From Luzula sylvatica (lineage: Eukaryota > Streptophyta > Magnoliopsida > Poales > Juncaceae), in NCBI GenBank assembly GCA_946800325.1, contig OX326956.1, forward strand, positions 12,193,167 to 12,257,166: 64,000 nt of DNA. The letters are read 5' to 3'. The notes below the pieces were generated by a model that had not been told where the DNA came from, made no database searches, and saw nothing but the letters and a program-made list of their open reading frames with translations. Each line of letters opens with the position of its first letter. The first letter of the stretch is position 1. Shown here piece after piece: positions 10,863-22,839 of this stretch. A program made the translations under genes and the position numbers.

Positions 10863-12640
10863 TGTACCTATGTATCCTATACACCATTCTCGATAGATTT
10901 TGTTAGTAATATCGACATTGTTTTTGAGATAATCAAACAATCGGAAATTTGAATCAACATTGTGGAAATTTCGACAAGTCCAATAAAGGAGAAAGAGTTT
11001 TTTTTAGAATTCTTGAAGGTTGACGACACAACCGGTGAAAGGTTGTTTGGTTATCTTAAAGATAGTTTAGTTAATTTTCGGCTTGAATTTGGTGATTTGA
11101 GAGGACAAGGATACGATAATGGTGCTAACATGAAAGGCATAAACAAAGGGGTACAAGCAAGGGTGTTCAAAGAAAATCCGAGAGCATTATATACACCATG
11201 TGGATGTCATAGTCTTAATCTCGTTCTTTGTGACATGGCCAATTGTTCTAGCGAGGCAAAAATATTTTTTGGAGTGGTAATGTTTTCAAAATTAAATTTT
11301 TTCTGCATTTTACATAATTATAATTAAAATTAACGATTTAAAATTAAATATTTTGTATAGGTACAACGACTTTACGTCTTGTTCTCTTCATCAACTCAAC
11401 GGTGGGCAATTTTACAAGAACACGTAAATGGACTCACGCTCAAGCCCTTATCGCAAACACATTGGGAAAGTCGAATCAAGAGAATCAAGCCATTACGACA
11501 CCATTTTTTGGAAATTAGAGATGCCTTGATAGCATTAGCGAACAACAAGACGACGGATCCGATGGTGAAAAGCGAAGCCGAATCTCTTTCGACCCGCGAA
11601 TTAGTGAGCTTTCAATTTTTATTGAGTATAATTATTTGGCATAATTTGTTGTTTGCGGTTAACATGGTTAGCAAACATCTTCAAAGCGAGGACATCCATA
11701 TAGATGTTGCAATAAATCAATTTGAAGGACTTATTAGTTATTTCAAGAGATATAGAGAAATTGGTTTTGAAGAGGGGTGGAACGAGGCTCAAGTAATGGC
11801 TGATGAGATGGGAATTGAAGTGAAGTTTATAGAAAAACGTGATCGTAAAAGAAAAAGTCAATTTGATGAAAGTAGTAACGAAGACATAGCACGCTCGGCT
11901 AAAGAATCATTTAGAGTGGATTATTTTTTATGTATTGTCGATCAAGCTATTTCATCGTTCAATTCTAGATTCAAGCAATTTGAAGACTATCAAACAAAAT
12001 TTGGTTTTTTGTTTGATTTGGAAAAGGCGTGTGCGAGTGACAAAAGTTTGAAGAATCAATGTATTAATCTTGAAGAAATTTTGAAGCACGACAGAGTTTT
12101 CGATATTGAAGGAAATGATTTGTACGTCGAGTTGAAATGCTTGAAGTGTGTGTTGCCAAAAGAAATAAAAAAACCAATTGAGGTGCTTAATTATTTGAAA
12201 CACGCGAAAACTTATTATCCAAATACTTGGAATGCTTATAGAATTTTTTTTTACGGTATCCGTGACCGTTGCCTCGGGAGAAAGGAGTTTTTCAAAACTA
12301 AAGTTGATTAAAAATTATCTCCGATCAACAATGTCGCAAGAACGATTAAACGGCTTGGCTTTATTATCGATAGAAAATAACTTGGTAGAAGAAATAGACT
12401 ATACAAACATGATCGATACTTTTGCTTCCAAAAATGCTAGAAGAGTAATATTTAAATAATAATGATAATTTGTAATGCTAAAATATTAAAAAAATATATG
12501 TTTTGTTTGTTTTATTTTGTATGGTTAAACAAATATTTTTATTGTTTTTAAATTTTTTTTTTCGAAATGATAATTATGGGGTCCGTTTTCAATAATGGGT
12601 CTTGGTTCTTCAAAAACTCGGGACCGGCCCTGTACATTAA

Positions 12641-13680
12641 TATTATATTTCATCATGAAACATATATTTTGTATGATCATTTGTAAGTATATTAATTTGA
12701 ACTGTTATATTGTACTGTAGTAATTTGAACCGTTATATGTACTGATGTATCTTGATCTCAATTATTAATTTTATATTAGATTTTGAAAATATCTTATTTG
12801 ATGTTGATATTTATGTCTCAATATTTTACAACATGTTTGGAGTATCTTTATAAATCCACATAATTTTATATTCATGACGTGAATTATTATTATTAATTAG
12901 TTGCAACTTATGCTAACTATATTCAATTGTTTATTATTTCGTATAAGATTACATGGTCGAATGCGAATGCATCGAAGCTGGAAAATTTATATATGAAATA
13001 GTCATAAATTAATATGTAATATTATCAAACATACATTTTAGGGTATGTTTGAATTGTGGTAATGTGAGATTACCACGGTAATCACATTCCTTGGAATGTG
13101 ATTTCCGGGAATCATATTTTCATTGACCGGTAATAGTTTCTTTTGGTTAAATTTTTGGATTCCAGAGAAAATGGTATGCTCATGTGTATTTTAACACTAT
13201 GATTAGTTGGTAATGTGAATGAAATGACAATATTATCCATTATTATAGATTAATTAAATAATAGATAATTTCATGATATAACATCAATAAAAATAAGCAA
13301 TATATCTATTTAATTGATTATGATTACATTTAGAAGGAGGATATCAAGTCCAATATGATATTTTTCTTAAAATTTAATAATAATTATAATTAATTATTTT
13401 ATAACTATTATAATTAATACTATTATGATTATTATAGTATCATTAACACTTATATTAATTATATTATATTATAATTATTTAATGATAATATTATATTTAA
13501 TTTATATGTTACTTTTCTTAAAATAAATATGATTGTATTGCATTTAATAATTATTATAATTGATAATATTATAATTAATATAATTAATACATTGTTTTTG
13601 TTCACATGGTGATTCAATGGAAGACTGCTATTAGAGTTATTGTGTGGGATGATGAATAATGGAGTTAATCCTGATGTATT
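12641..13680. other. Gene-free; right flank of hAT plus AT-rich repeat
   Basis: 12641-13030 continues the duplicated unit. From about 13040 a dispersed repeat begins with GGGTATGTTTGAATTGTGG and continues as TAAT-rich DNA to about 13660. It is shared with 20425-21060. No coding signal. Confidence 0.5.
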
Positions 13681-14409
13681 ATTTACATTAAACAAGTTAT
13701 TTAACGAACAAATACACAAAACTCATTAATTGATGTATTTTATTGTTGTTGAATTAAATGTCCATCTTGTTGTGGGGGGGCCGTGGGCTTTTAAAAAAAA
13801 TCGTGCTGCATTGACAATATCAAGATACGGTCCAATTTATCCCTTTTTCATTTATTTATTTTTAGTTTTTTCTAAAAATCACGTCGATCATTATTATCAA
13901 TAATTACGGATCATTAGATTTTGTGATATGACTTCATCGTAGACTTTAATATTATATTAATATTTAAAACATGTATTTTATATTATCATTTGTAATCATT
14001 TATAAGTATATTGATTTGGGTCGTTAGAAACTTAGAAGAAGTGATGTACCTTGATCTCAATTATTAATTTATATTAGATTTTGTGAATATCTTATTTTAT
14101 GTTGTCATTTATATCTCATTAGTTTACACCATATTTTAAGTAATTTTGGAAATCCAAGTAATTATATATTCGTGATGTAGATTGTTAGTATTGGCTAGTA
14201 TCACATTATACTAAATATATTCAATTGTTTATTGTTTCACATAAAATTACATGGTCAAATGTGAATGCAAATAAACTAGAAAAAACCGAGCTAGAATGCA
14301 CTTGACACCAAAAAGATCATAAACTTTATATATAAAAAATATGTTTACATTAAAACAAAAATAATATAAAGTTATACACATTATAATCTATATATTTAGT
14401 ACAATTTTT
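13681..14409. other. Duplicated unit start and 3' flank
   Basis: Paralogous to 1131-1185 plus 2206-2866. It carries the uninserted target of the 1186-2190 retroposon near 13711-13727. No gene. Confidence 0.6.
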
Positions 14410-14739
14410 CTAAGGTATTATATGGCCGAAGCCACTGTTTAAAATCATTCCTTGAATAGATTCTTCATTCTCTAATCGTTCTTCATGTGAAACTCTCTCC
14501 CTATTAAGAAATTCTTGAATGCTTGCCATGTCCATCATTTCATATTCTTCTTCCTTGATCTGATTCGATTTGTTGTTATGCTTTTTATCCTTCTTTTTGC
14601 GGATCATCCGTTTAATTGTTTTTGTCGGAACTTGTATGGTTGCGAATGCCACCATTTGGACGACCACCAGTGGCACTGCAACTAGTGCTACGCACGAGCC
14701 TATCATCGTCCCGGCTATCCCTTTAGCAATCTTCTTCAT
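14410..14739 (-). CDS. Small hydrophobic-domain protein, family copy 2
   Basis: A single-exon frame of 109 residues if started at ATG 14739 (MKKIAKGIAG). The frame extends eight codons further upstream but without an ATG. It has the same layout as copy 1: hydrophobic residues about 5-38, a Lys-rich stretch, an acidic KEEEYEMMD patch and the C-terminus IQGMILNSGFGHIIP. It is close to copy 1, and its first codons differ from the MGRV start of copies 1 and 4, so the start may have been remade after loss of the original ATG. Function unknown. Downstream on the other strand lies an RSRC2-like fragment, the divergent neighbour expected from the intact units. Confidence 0.55.
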   Translation of the reverse strand: MKKIAKGIAGTMIGSCVALVAVPLVVVQMVAFATIQVPTKTIKRMIRKKKDKKHNNKSNQIKEEEYEMMDMASIQEFLNRERVSHEERLENEESIQGMILNSGFGHIIP

Positions 14740-15130
14740 TTTTACACACTTAAAAAAGTTCACTCGATTTTGTTAAAAAGCAAGGTATTTCAAGTATTAA
14801 TTGATGTTGCGATTAATTAACTAATTTATGCTTTATTTATTAAACACATATTAGTTTTTTTTAGACAAAATACCAATGATTACTTGTATTTAACTATGCG
14901 TCTATCCATCCATTCTTTTGGAACACGTGATGCTATTTTAAGACAAATTACCAGTGCACAATTTCTTATTTGCTAATCTTTGTTTTTTATGATTTTAATT
15001 AGTAATTTCAGAAGATTTACAACTAATCAGTATATAATTCGGTATTAATTGAGTCTTCGAATCAATCTTCCATCTTCCATTAATGATAATAATGAAGTAT
15101 TAGTTTGTGTACATTTACACAGAAAACCCA

Positions 15131-15490
15131 ACACACGAGAGGAGTAAGAAACACAGCTCATGCTCTCATCCCAAAAAGTTGATGAAAGAGAAATGGACAA
15201 GACAAAATATCATAATCGATCTGATAGATTTTGTGATGATTACAATTTACAAGAGCCATAATCATATCAGAAAAATATGATAATCATGATTATAAGAGTC
15301 GTCACATATTCTCATTGTTTACTATGTTCAATTCGATTATGCTATTTATTTACGGAGAGTAAATATGCAGAAAAAATCGAACTAAATCAATCGGGAGCGG
15401 GTATGGGTCTCGATGCTGCTAGAGCTGCAGCCATGAAAGACGTAAATTCTTGTAATTTTTATTTTGTTAATTTTGTATTTGGATGTATTG
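15131..15490 (+). pseudogene. RSRC2-like gene fragment
   Basis: Homologous to exon 2 start (GAGAGGAGTAAGAAACACAG..) and exon 3 (15363-15450, ..LDAARAAAMKDVNS) of the intact gene at 27060. The order is preserved but the central part is deleted and frameshifted. Exon 1 and the SMAP-domain exons are missing. The promoter-proximal segment from 14764 still resembles the divergent promoter of complete units. Confidence 0.75.
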
Positions 15491-15506
15491 AATATTTATA
15501 CAAAAG

Positions 15507-15694
15507 TTTTTTTTTTTTTTTTTTTTTTTTTGATATATTTAGCCCGTAGGCCCCCTACCCTACCCCTAATCCCCTACCCTACTCTACCCTACTAAGACTA
15601 CCTAGTTTTTTTCTCTTGTTTCCGACCGGGTTCGAACTCAAGTCTCATGTGTAGTAGCCCAGATACCATCCACGACGCTACATGCGCGGGTGGT
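15507..15694 (-). mobile_element. tRNA-derived SINE
   Basis: Poly-T at its left end is a 3' poly-A on the - strand. The - strand body has an RNA polymerase III B-box-like GAGTTCGAACCCG and an upstream A-box-like segment near its start. Target duplication AATATTTATACAAAAG (15491-15506 and 15695-15710) is perfect over 16 bp. The paralogous site near 465 carries the target once, with no insert. Length is 188 bp including the tail. Confidence 0.88.
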
Positions 15695-15710
15695 AATATT
15701 TATACAAAAG

Positions 15711-18700
15711 TTAATAATTATTAGATGCATGCTTCGTTATTTTGTATGTAACTATGGAAAATAATGTTCAATTTGAGTGTTGTCATACATGTATCAATTG
15801 TTTATAATTACGAAACATATACATGAGAATTAATGTGAGTAATGATTTGAAATTAATGTGATTCGTGTATGCATGAATCATTTGGTCTATAAATAAAAAT
15901 AAATGTTTGTAAAATACAAAAGAAATAGAAATAAATCAAGTATTAATAAAAAAATTGTTTTTCTTTCTCCTCTCCAAAAAAAAAATAGTCTTGTTGAATT
16001 CATGATGTAGTAGTGTATATTCGATATTTGTATTTTTGTTAGGTCAATTTAATTGATTCCTTGGGTGTTGGTTAATTGCAAATGGGAATTTTAACGATAC
16101 CTTTACAAAACATTAAGATATATTATCGTATGTGTCCCGTATTTGTATATCACTTCAATTGTAGTTTTGGAATATTATTGATACCTTCCTTCTCTGTCTT
16201 TGTTCTAAATAAAGAAAGTGATAAAATAATTTCTTTTTTGCATCTCGTATTTGTAAATCACTTGAATTGTAGTTTTGGAACATTATCGATATCCTTCAGG
16301 TGTGTTTTTGTTCTAAATAATGAAAATAATAAAATGATTATTTTTGCATGCGTATTTGTATATCACTTCAATTGTAGTTTTCGTATATTATCATACCCTT
16401 CAGCCGTGTTTTAATTCTAAATAAAGAAAATGATCAAATAAATTTTGTTTAGATTTAATAGCTATCAATTTTAATTGTTACTCTATTGTCATTCATTTTG
16501 AAAAAATAAATAAGAATGTCGACTATTTTTCATAATAAACATGAGAATGAGTATTTTCTAGGAGAATACTCGCTTTAAGCGACGATAAATTTAATTATAT
16601 GATTTATATTGTAATATAAAAATATATATTTATATGATAATATTAATAATATCATTTATGTATAAAATTTGAACTCATTTATCTATGATCATCTATGATC
16701 TTGTATATGTTCTAAATTATTTATTACTTTGATAGAAAAAAAAAATATCATTTTTTAATAAAGAAAAAACACGAATTTCAGTTAGTGACATCGTATAATA
16801 ATATACGAGGTATTAGTATAACACAATTTTACGAAAAAACATAAGGAGAATAATATTCGTCGTTGTTGACAATATTTTACACACTATCAAATATAAAAAT
16901 AAGGAATCACGTGACGTATGTAATAACACATCATTATTTAATACCATTTTTTTTTTAATTCACATTTTATAATTAACAATACTATTTGATAGATATTTAG
17001 AAGTTTAAGAAATTATTTAGATGAATAAATTATTTTTTAATTACTATTATTTTTTTAAAAAAATAATATTAAATTTGCTTGATTAAAAATACAAATATAA
17101 TCAACTTAGTATTACATGGGATTTTAATAGTTCTAACGTAAATCTATTATATAACTCAAATACTCAAAATTTTATTATGTAAATATGTATTTTTTGCATT
17201 GTATTTGCATACATAAAAATCTTTACTAATTCAAAAATGAAAAACAGTATGTATGAATTATGTTGATATTGATGTGAAAATGAAGAGAACGTTAAAACCG
17301 AATATATTTGATGGATTTTTAAAATTAAATTTTTAAATATAATATAAATGTATGGTGTATGTTTTATAACATTACACATGAAAATTATTAGTATTTCATA
17401 TATAAATTTTTTATCTTTCAATGTATTCACATTTGATCATGCAATATTACTTGAAATGCTAAATAATAAAAATTACTTACTCTAACTTAAATCTAGCCAA
17501 TAATAGGCCACGTAGTTTAAGTATGACTGTGTGATTTTCTAAGAATGTTTAAAACACGATGTAAACTAATTGTCACTTAAATAATTACAAAGAAATTATA
17601 AGTATAGTAGATTAATGACTAATTAATGTTCAAAATGTTGTCACATGTTATAATCTAATGATTGAAACGAATATGATGATGTGGCAAAAGAAAATTAAAC
17701 AAAAATATTTTCAAAATAAGGGATGTTGGTAAATTCGTCGTCAATTTAAAGTTACTTTTCAAAATTAAAAATAATTTATCTTTGAAACGTTAAAATAAAA
17801 ATGTTAAAAATATTGTATGCGTATTAAACTTTAATGAAGGAGTTTTCACTTCCAAGATAGGAAACTGGAAAAGTTCATATATGCATATTTTAAATTCATA
17901 CATACTCAGAAAGAAAAAGAAAAAACTTGAAACTTATTTTTTTTTTAATTGCATTAGTTCATGTATGTATATTTTAAATTCATTTAATAATTTGTTTGTC
18001 TTAGAGTTCAATTTAAAAGTTCCTTTAGACAGATGCTTGGAAATTGATTGATTTGATTTTAACTTTGATACAGGTTTGTTAATTTGGGCGGTGTGTCCAG
18101 CTTGAAGAAGCAGACATTGAATTGTTGTTGTGGCAATTTATACACCCGTGATTAAATTATTTTGAAGGATTATTTGATATATTAAATATTTTAGTTCATT
18201 TTGTGAAGAAGTTGCAAAACGGTATGTCCATTTTTTCATATCTGCAAATTTGCGACTGGGTACCTGACATTTAACTAATATTAATTATGTATTATTTTGT
18301 ATTTAATTTGAGATATATGTAAAAATAGAAGCAGTGCTTGAGATGAATAGTGAATGATAATTGTCAAATATAAGTGGATTTGCATCAATGCTATGTGGCC
18401 TGATTCTAACAGTTTTTTTTTTTTTTTTTGTCTATGATCTAATTGCAAGAATACAATAATTTGTGATCGATGATCTAACATTATAACTAGTAGATGATAA
18501 TTTGTTCTAAAAAAGTATTTTCAAATTATTTATATTTCAATATTTCGTACTTGTACAAGATTAGCTTAGTAATGGTATTAATGTTGTTTTAGATATTGTG
18601 TACAATAGTATACATAAGGGTGTACAAACGGTTAAAATTTATTGCAAAACTAAACCAAGTCAAACAGGTCAAATTCAGATTAATCGGTCCGGTTGACAAA

Positions 18701-19085
18701 ATTGCATTTATCTGTCAATTCGATTCGACTACGTTTTACCGTTATGAACAATTGGCTAAACCCGACCGGACGTACAACATCATATTTGTCATTTTTTTTT
18801 TTATGTTAATTAAAAAAAAAATCTGATATAATAATATCATATAATTTTTTTTTAAAAAGTCATATTTTTCATAAATGAAAAATGAATTTTATTAATATTT
18901 TTTATTTTTCGATAATAATATTTTTTTATTCGGTTCGGTTCGATTTGAATTTAGGTTGTTTCATTTAAAATTAATTTCATCTTATTCGATTCGATTTGAA
19001 CCGAACCAACTGAATACACAATGTTTTTTTAGATGTTTTGTAAAGTACAATTTCCTAAAAAGATTGGGTCTTAAATAAAAGAACA
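15711..19085. other. Gene-free duplicated DNA (second copy of 0.5-7 kb)
   Basis: Colinear with 483-1060 and 3490-7130 without the elements inserted there. 16120-16437 holds three tandem copies of a roughly 107-bp unit around TTCTAAATAAAGAAA. 18610-19020 repeats the GGTTCGGTT-type element. No gene. Confidence 0.55.
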
Positions 19086-19284
19086 AACTCTCCAATATTT
19101 GAAAATGTTGTGAAATGCCTATTTCATCTTGGATTTCTGTTCTTGAATAAGAAACTCTAATTTCTTTCATTTCCTTTTTCTTGGTTTCGGATTCCTTCTC
19201 CATCTCAATTTTCTGCAAATCATGTAATATTTTGATTTCTCCTCTTATTTTTGTTCCTACGAAGCACGCATTTTTTCGTTCTTT

Positions 19285-19760
19285 TTAGTTTAAAAGTTAC
19301 ATTTTGGTCCTTTTTATTTACATTTTTATTTACATTTGTATTTACATTTTGGTCCTTTTTAGTTTAAAAATTACATTTTTATCTCAATTTTCCTTTTTAT
19401 TTACATTTTGGTCCTTTTTAGTTTAAAAAATACATTTTGGTCCTTTTTATTTATATTTTGATCCTCTCTTATTTACATTCCGGTCCTTTTTTACATTTTT
19501 GAATTTATATTTTGGTCCTTTTTATTTATATTTTTGTCCTTTTTAATTTAAGTTCATATTTTGGTCCTTTTTATTAACATTTTGGTCCTTTTTTATTTAC
19601 ATTTCAGTCCTTTTTTACATTTTAATTTATATTTCGGTCCTTTTTATTTATATGTTGGTCCTTTTTAGTTTTAATCTACATTTTGGTCCTTTTTATTTAT
19701 ATTTCGGTTTTTTTTTTACATTTTGATCATTTTTTCTTATTTTACATTTGGTCTTTGTTT
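19285..19760. repeat. Minisatellite of CATTTTGGTCCTTTTTATTTA-like units
   Basis: Roughly twenty-five degenerate copies of a 17-25 bp unit containing GGTCCTTTTT, with irregular length. Located within the insertion that ends at 20045, so it is probably Helitron cargo or part of its body. Confidence 0.8.
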
Positions 19761-19864
19761 TCTATTTTACATACATATTAAAATTTGTGAATATGTCCTG
19801 ATTATATTAATCGAATTTAGAAGTACCTGAGCAAATGCTATTTATACAAATTATATTAGAAAAT

Positions 19865-20045
19865 AATATTCGTGATAGACTAATTTCGTGAACCTCATAC
19901 ATCTATTGACATCATGATATTTGCAAATATGTCGTGATTAGATTAATTTAGTTCAAACGCATGCGCGTTAATTCGCACACGCGTTAATTATATTTAAATA
20001 ATTATATAAAAAACGTCCCGCGCAATTGCGCGCGGATAAAGCTAG
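19865..20045 (+). mobile_element. Helitron 3' end (family copy A)
   Basis: The last 180 bases match 47335-47530. The terminus has a GC hairpin (core GCGCAATTGCGC) followed about 12 bases later by CTAG and then T, the standard Helitron 3' structure. The 5' end (TC..) could not be placed, so the start given is only where homology to the other copy begins. Confidence 0.65.
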
Positions 20046-20165
20046 TATAAAGTAAAGTAGACACAATTCACACTCTTACCGCCGTCCCGGCTATTTCTTT
20101 AGCAATTAAATTAGTTTCCCCGAGATCCATTTTTCTTTCTGAATTGATATGCAATTTGGCATACC

Positions 20166-21071
20166 TATATAACATAATTTTTTATAAATAATTGATTTTC
20201 TCCAATATCTTAAAAGACACTTCATCCTTTTCATATTATTGGATTTCCACATATGTTTGAACATAAAGTGTCGTTATTTTCCACTATAAATATCCTTATT
20301 ATGTACTGAGATTTTATATAAACTTCATCTTCATATGTTTTGAATTTTCGACACTCGTATATTTATTGTGATAGATTCACGATAAATCTATTTCAATCAC
20401 ACTTTCTTTTAGTAAGTAAAAGACATGGATTGCGGTAATTTTGAGATTACCACGGTAATCACATTCCAGGGAATCAAATTTTCATTGACGGGTAATATAT
20501 GTGTTTCGTTAAACTATTGGATTCCAATGAAAAGAATATGTTCTTGTTTGTTCTAACACAATGATTAGTTGGCAATGTTAATGAGATGACAATATATCAT
20601 TTCCTATAAATTAATTAAATAATAAATAGTTTCATGATATATCATTAATAAAAATAATCCATATAACTATTTAATCGATTATAATTATAGATTTAGAAGG
20701 AGGAATCAAATCCAAATATGTTATTTATCTTAAAATAATTATAATTAATTATTTAATAATTATTATAATTATAAATAATTATTTAATATTTATATTATCA
20801 TCATAATTACTTAATAATTATATTATATTATAATTAGTTAATAATGATATATATTTAATCCATATATTGTTTTTCTTAAAATAAATATGACTATATGATA
20901 TTTAATAATTATTATTAATATTAATATTATATTATATTCTAATTAATAATTATATTATAATTACAGTTACTTAATAATTATATTATATTCAAATTATTTA
21001 ATAATTATATTATAATTACTTTCTACATTATTTTTCTTAATATATATATATTATTAATGTTTTTCTCATAT
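20166..21071. other. Gene-free; promoter remnant and AT-rich dispersed element
   Basis: 20166-20420 is the shared upstream block of the small-protein remnants. From about 20425 an AT-rich element related to 13040-13650 runs to a GGGTGTTTGG-like end (reverse complement, near 21610-21628), interrupted by the MITE and AT run below. Confidence 0.45.
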
Positions 21072-21277
21072 GAGAGGGGCTAACCTACTTAATTAAGTAC
21101 CAAAGATTTAGTACTTAATACTTTTTAACCATTGAATTTGTTTTGATATTTGTGTTTTTTCATCGTGATCATGAAATTTTGTGTACATCATTAAATGCAC
21201 AAATCTCAATGCAAATCCAATGGCTAAAAGTCATTAAGTACCAAATCTTTGGTACTTAATTAAGTATGTTAGCCTCC

Positions 21278-21280
<3 letters not shown>
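21072..21280. mobile_element. MITE with 45-bp inverted termini
   Basis: Left end GAGAGGGGCTAACCTACTTA and right end (reverse complement) GAGGGAGGCTAACATACTTA continue to match through AAGTACCAAAGATTT. Non-coding, 209 bp. The target duplication cannot be read because the right flank is a long AT run. Confidence 0.75.

Positions 21281-21365
<85 letters not shown>
21281..21365. repeat. (AT)n microsatellite, about 42 units
   Basis: Uninterrupted AT dinucleotides directly abut the MITE end. Length is likely polymorphic and prone to assembly error. Confidence 0.95.
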
Positions 21366-21369
<4 letters not shown>

Positions 21370-22835
21370 TTGTTTTACACATAACTACAAGTATCAATTC
21401 ATATTAAATTTTCAAATAAATAAATAATTAGAGGATATTTTTGTAAATATCACGGAAATGTCATGTTACCATCAAAACAAAATTGGTGGGCATTCATTTT
21501 TCAATGGACGTGAGAAAGTTGTCATCGCATGAAAATGTAACATTCCTCCACATAGGATTTCCATAATGTACCAAACATTATAATCAAATTCACTTAACCT
21601 AACATTCCTAAGACCCAAACACCCTCTTAGAGATTTAATTTTTAAATCAATCTACTCTATTCATATTAATATTTTGTTTATTTTGACACTCCTATTAACA
21701 TTGTTCATACACATCATTTTTCATAATTTAAATTTGTAAGAATATTACGTAAGAAAGTACAATGCAAAAAAATGCATATTCGCATAATATATTTTTTAAA
21801 TATTTTGTTTATATGACAGAATTTTATGTATTGTCATATATTATAATTATAAGAATCTCAGTATTATAGATTATATTTTTGTATTAAACCCAAAAAAATT
21901 AATATTAATAATTTAAAAAACTAATAGAATAGTTTATCGATATAGAGAAATGTTTAACTTGTAAGCACATAATAGTACTGTTATTTAAAGAAATCTTATG
22001 ATATTAAATGATTTGTATTTATGTTTAGTATAAATTAAATTTTGATAAATTAAATTGATATTACTTTCACTATTAAAGTTTGATATTATTAATAATTTTC
22101 ATTGCATTTTTAGTTGTGTTATACGGATACTTCAAAAATGCAGAAGTATTCTGAGAATACGGGTATCCGATACGATACGGCTCGGATACGTATCGGATAC
22201 ACCACGTGGCATATCCAATTATTTTAATATTTTTTTTTAGGATACGGCAAGAATATGGCAGGATATGACTGGATTACGTTCAGGATATGGCTGTGATACT
22301 CCATTTAGAATAGTTTTACCCATTATATACTCTTTCCCGTAATATTTTAAAAAATATATATATGACACTTCTAGGATATTTCTAAATTAGTTCTAGGACA
22401 CTTCGATCCATTATATATTTTTTAAATAATTATATTTTTACAAATATAATATGAATTTTATTAATAATTTATTTTATTTTCAAATAATAATGTTTCTTAT
22501 TCGATTCGACTCGGTTTGAATTTAGCTCGGTTCCATTTAAATTGATTTGATCTCTTTCGATTCGATTTGAACCGAACCAACTGAATACACAATACCATTT
22601 TTTATGTTTTGTAGAGCACCATTTCATGAAAGATTGGGTCTTAATTAAAATGCTTGTTTAGTTTGTCACCACTAGAGTATACTTCAAAAAAAAAAAAAAA
22701 AAAAAAAATTCCCGTTTGAAATTATACTCAATTAAGCCCCCTCACAATCCAGCCGTAATCCCGTTAATGTTTATACATATACATCTACAAAAAGTAATAT
22801 TACTTTGACAACAATACTATTAAACATGTTTTCAT
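21366..22835. other. Gene-free; truncated GATACGGATAC-type element
   Basis: 22113-22330 is homologous, in inverted orientation, to an end of the element at 29662-30220 (GGATACTTCAAAAATGC.., TATCCGATACG). 22490-22590 repeats the CGGTTCGG-type sequence. A poly-A run lies at about 22687-22708. No coding signal. Confidence 0.5.
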
Positions 22836-22839
22836 CTTG

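Larger units (their letters stand above)
9425..10959. mobile_element. LTR-like insertion (possible solo LTR) in the hAT transposase
   Basis: The block begins TGTTGG and ends CAACA, the TG..CA inverted termini typical of LTRs. It is flanked by near-identical pentamers GTGTG (9420-9424) and TTGTG (10960-10964). Removing it restores the transposase frame across the junction (..VRCV then EIST..). It has no coding capacity. It contains the palindrome array at 10037-10588 and a 30-bp direct repeat near 10740-10862. A solo LTR is the simplest reading. Other classes are possible because no internal region or partner LTR is in the window. Confidence 0.6.
8386..12459 (+). pseudogene. hAT transposase of the ZMYM1/TTF-finger type, broken
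   Basis: In pieces this encodes an acidic N-terminus, a TTF-type zinc-finger region ([19 protein letters not shown], then CFCCKLF), the DUF4371-like core (DISHEEQ, GQGYDNGANMKG, PCGCHSLNL), and the C-terminal hAT dimerisation domain (ASGERSFSKLKLIKNYLRST). At least three lesions are visible. A 13-bp tandem duplication (TTAAATTTCCTAG at 8696-8708 and 8709-8721) shifts the frame. A 1.5-kb LTR-like insertion (9425-10959) splits the core. A slip in a T run near 12245 shifts the dimerisation domain out of frame. An intron of 84 bp (11277-11360) with GT..AG ends is also evident. No in-frame ATG starts the first segment. It cannot make an intact transposase. Confidence 0.9.
8108..12632 (+). mobile_element. 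hAT DNA transposon, 4.5 kb, defective
   Basis: The element starts CAGGGCCGGCC and ends ..GGACCGGCCCTG, a short imperfect inverted repeat. It is flanked by a perfect 8-bp direct repeat TACATTAA (8100-8107 and 12633-12640), the target size of hAT transposons. Paralogous empty targets lie near 2425 and 13945. It carries one transposase gene in + orientation, now broken. The related deletion derivative at 22990-23504 has matching termini. The element at 45551-47583 shares the CAG..GCCGGCC end type. Confidence 0.92.
19090..20165 (-). pseudogene. Small-protein family remnant split by insertion
   Basis: The basic and coiled-coil part (19100-19260, - strand) and the N-terminal part (20070-20140, with the GTAVR..-like trace CCGTCCCGGCTATTTC on +) are separated by about 0.76 kb of inserted repeat DNA ending in a Helitron terminus. 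Stops and indels abolish the frame. Confidence 0.55.

Noticed and set aside
14740..14763. Longer N-terminus for small-protein copy 2
   Set aside because: The extra codons lack an ATG start and do not align with the MGRV start of copies 1 and 4.
15507..15694. tRNA gene
   Set aside because: It has a B-box-like motif but no cloverleaf I could pair, plus a poly-A tail and a target duplication, so it is a SINE.
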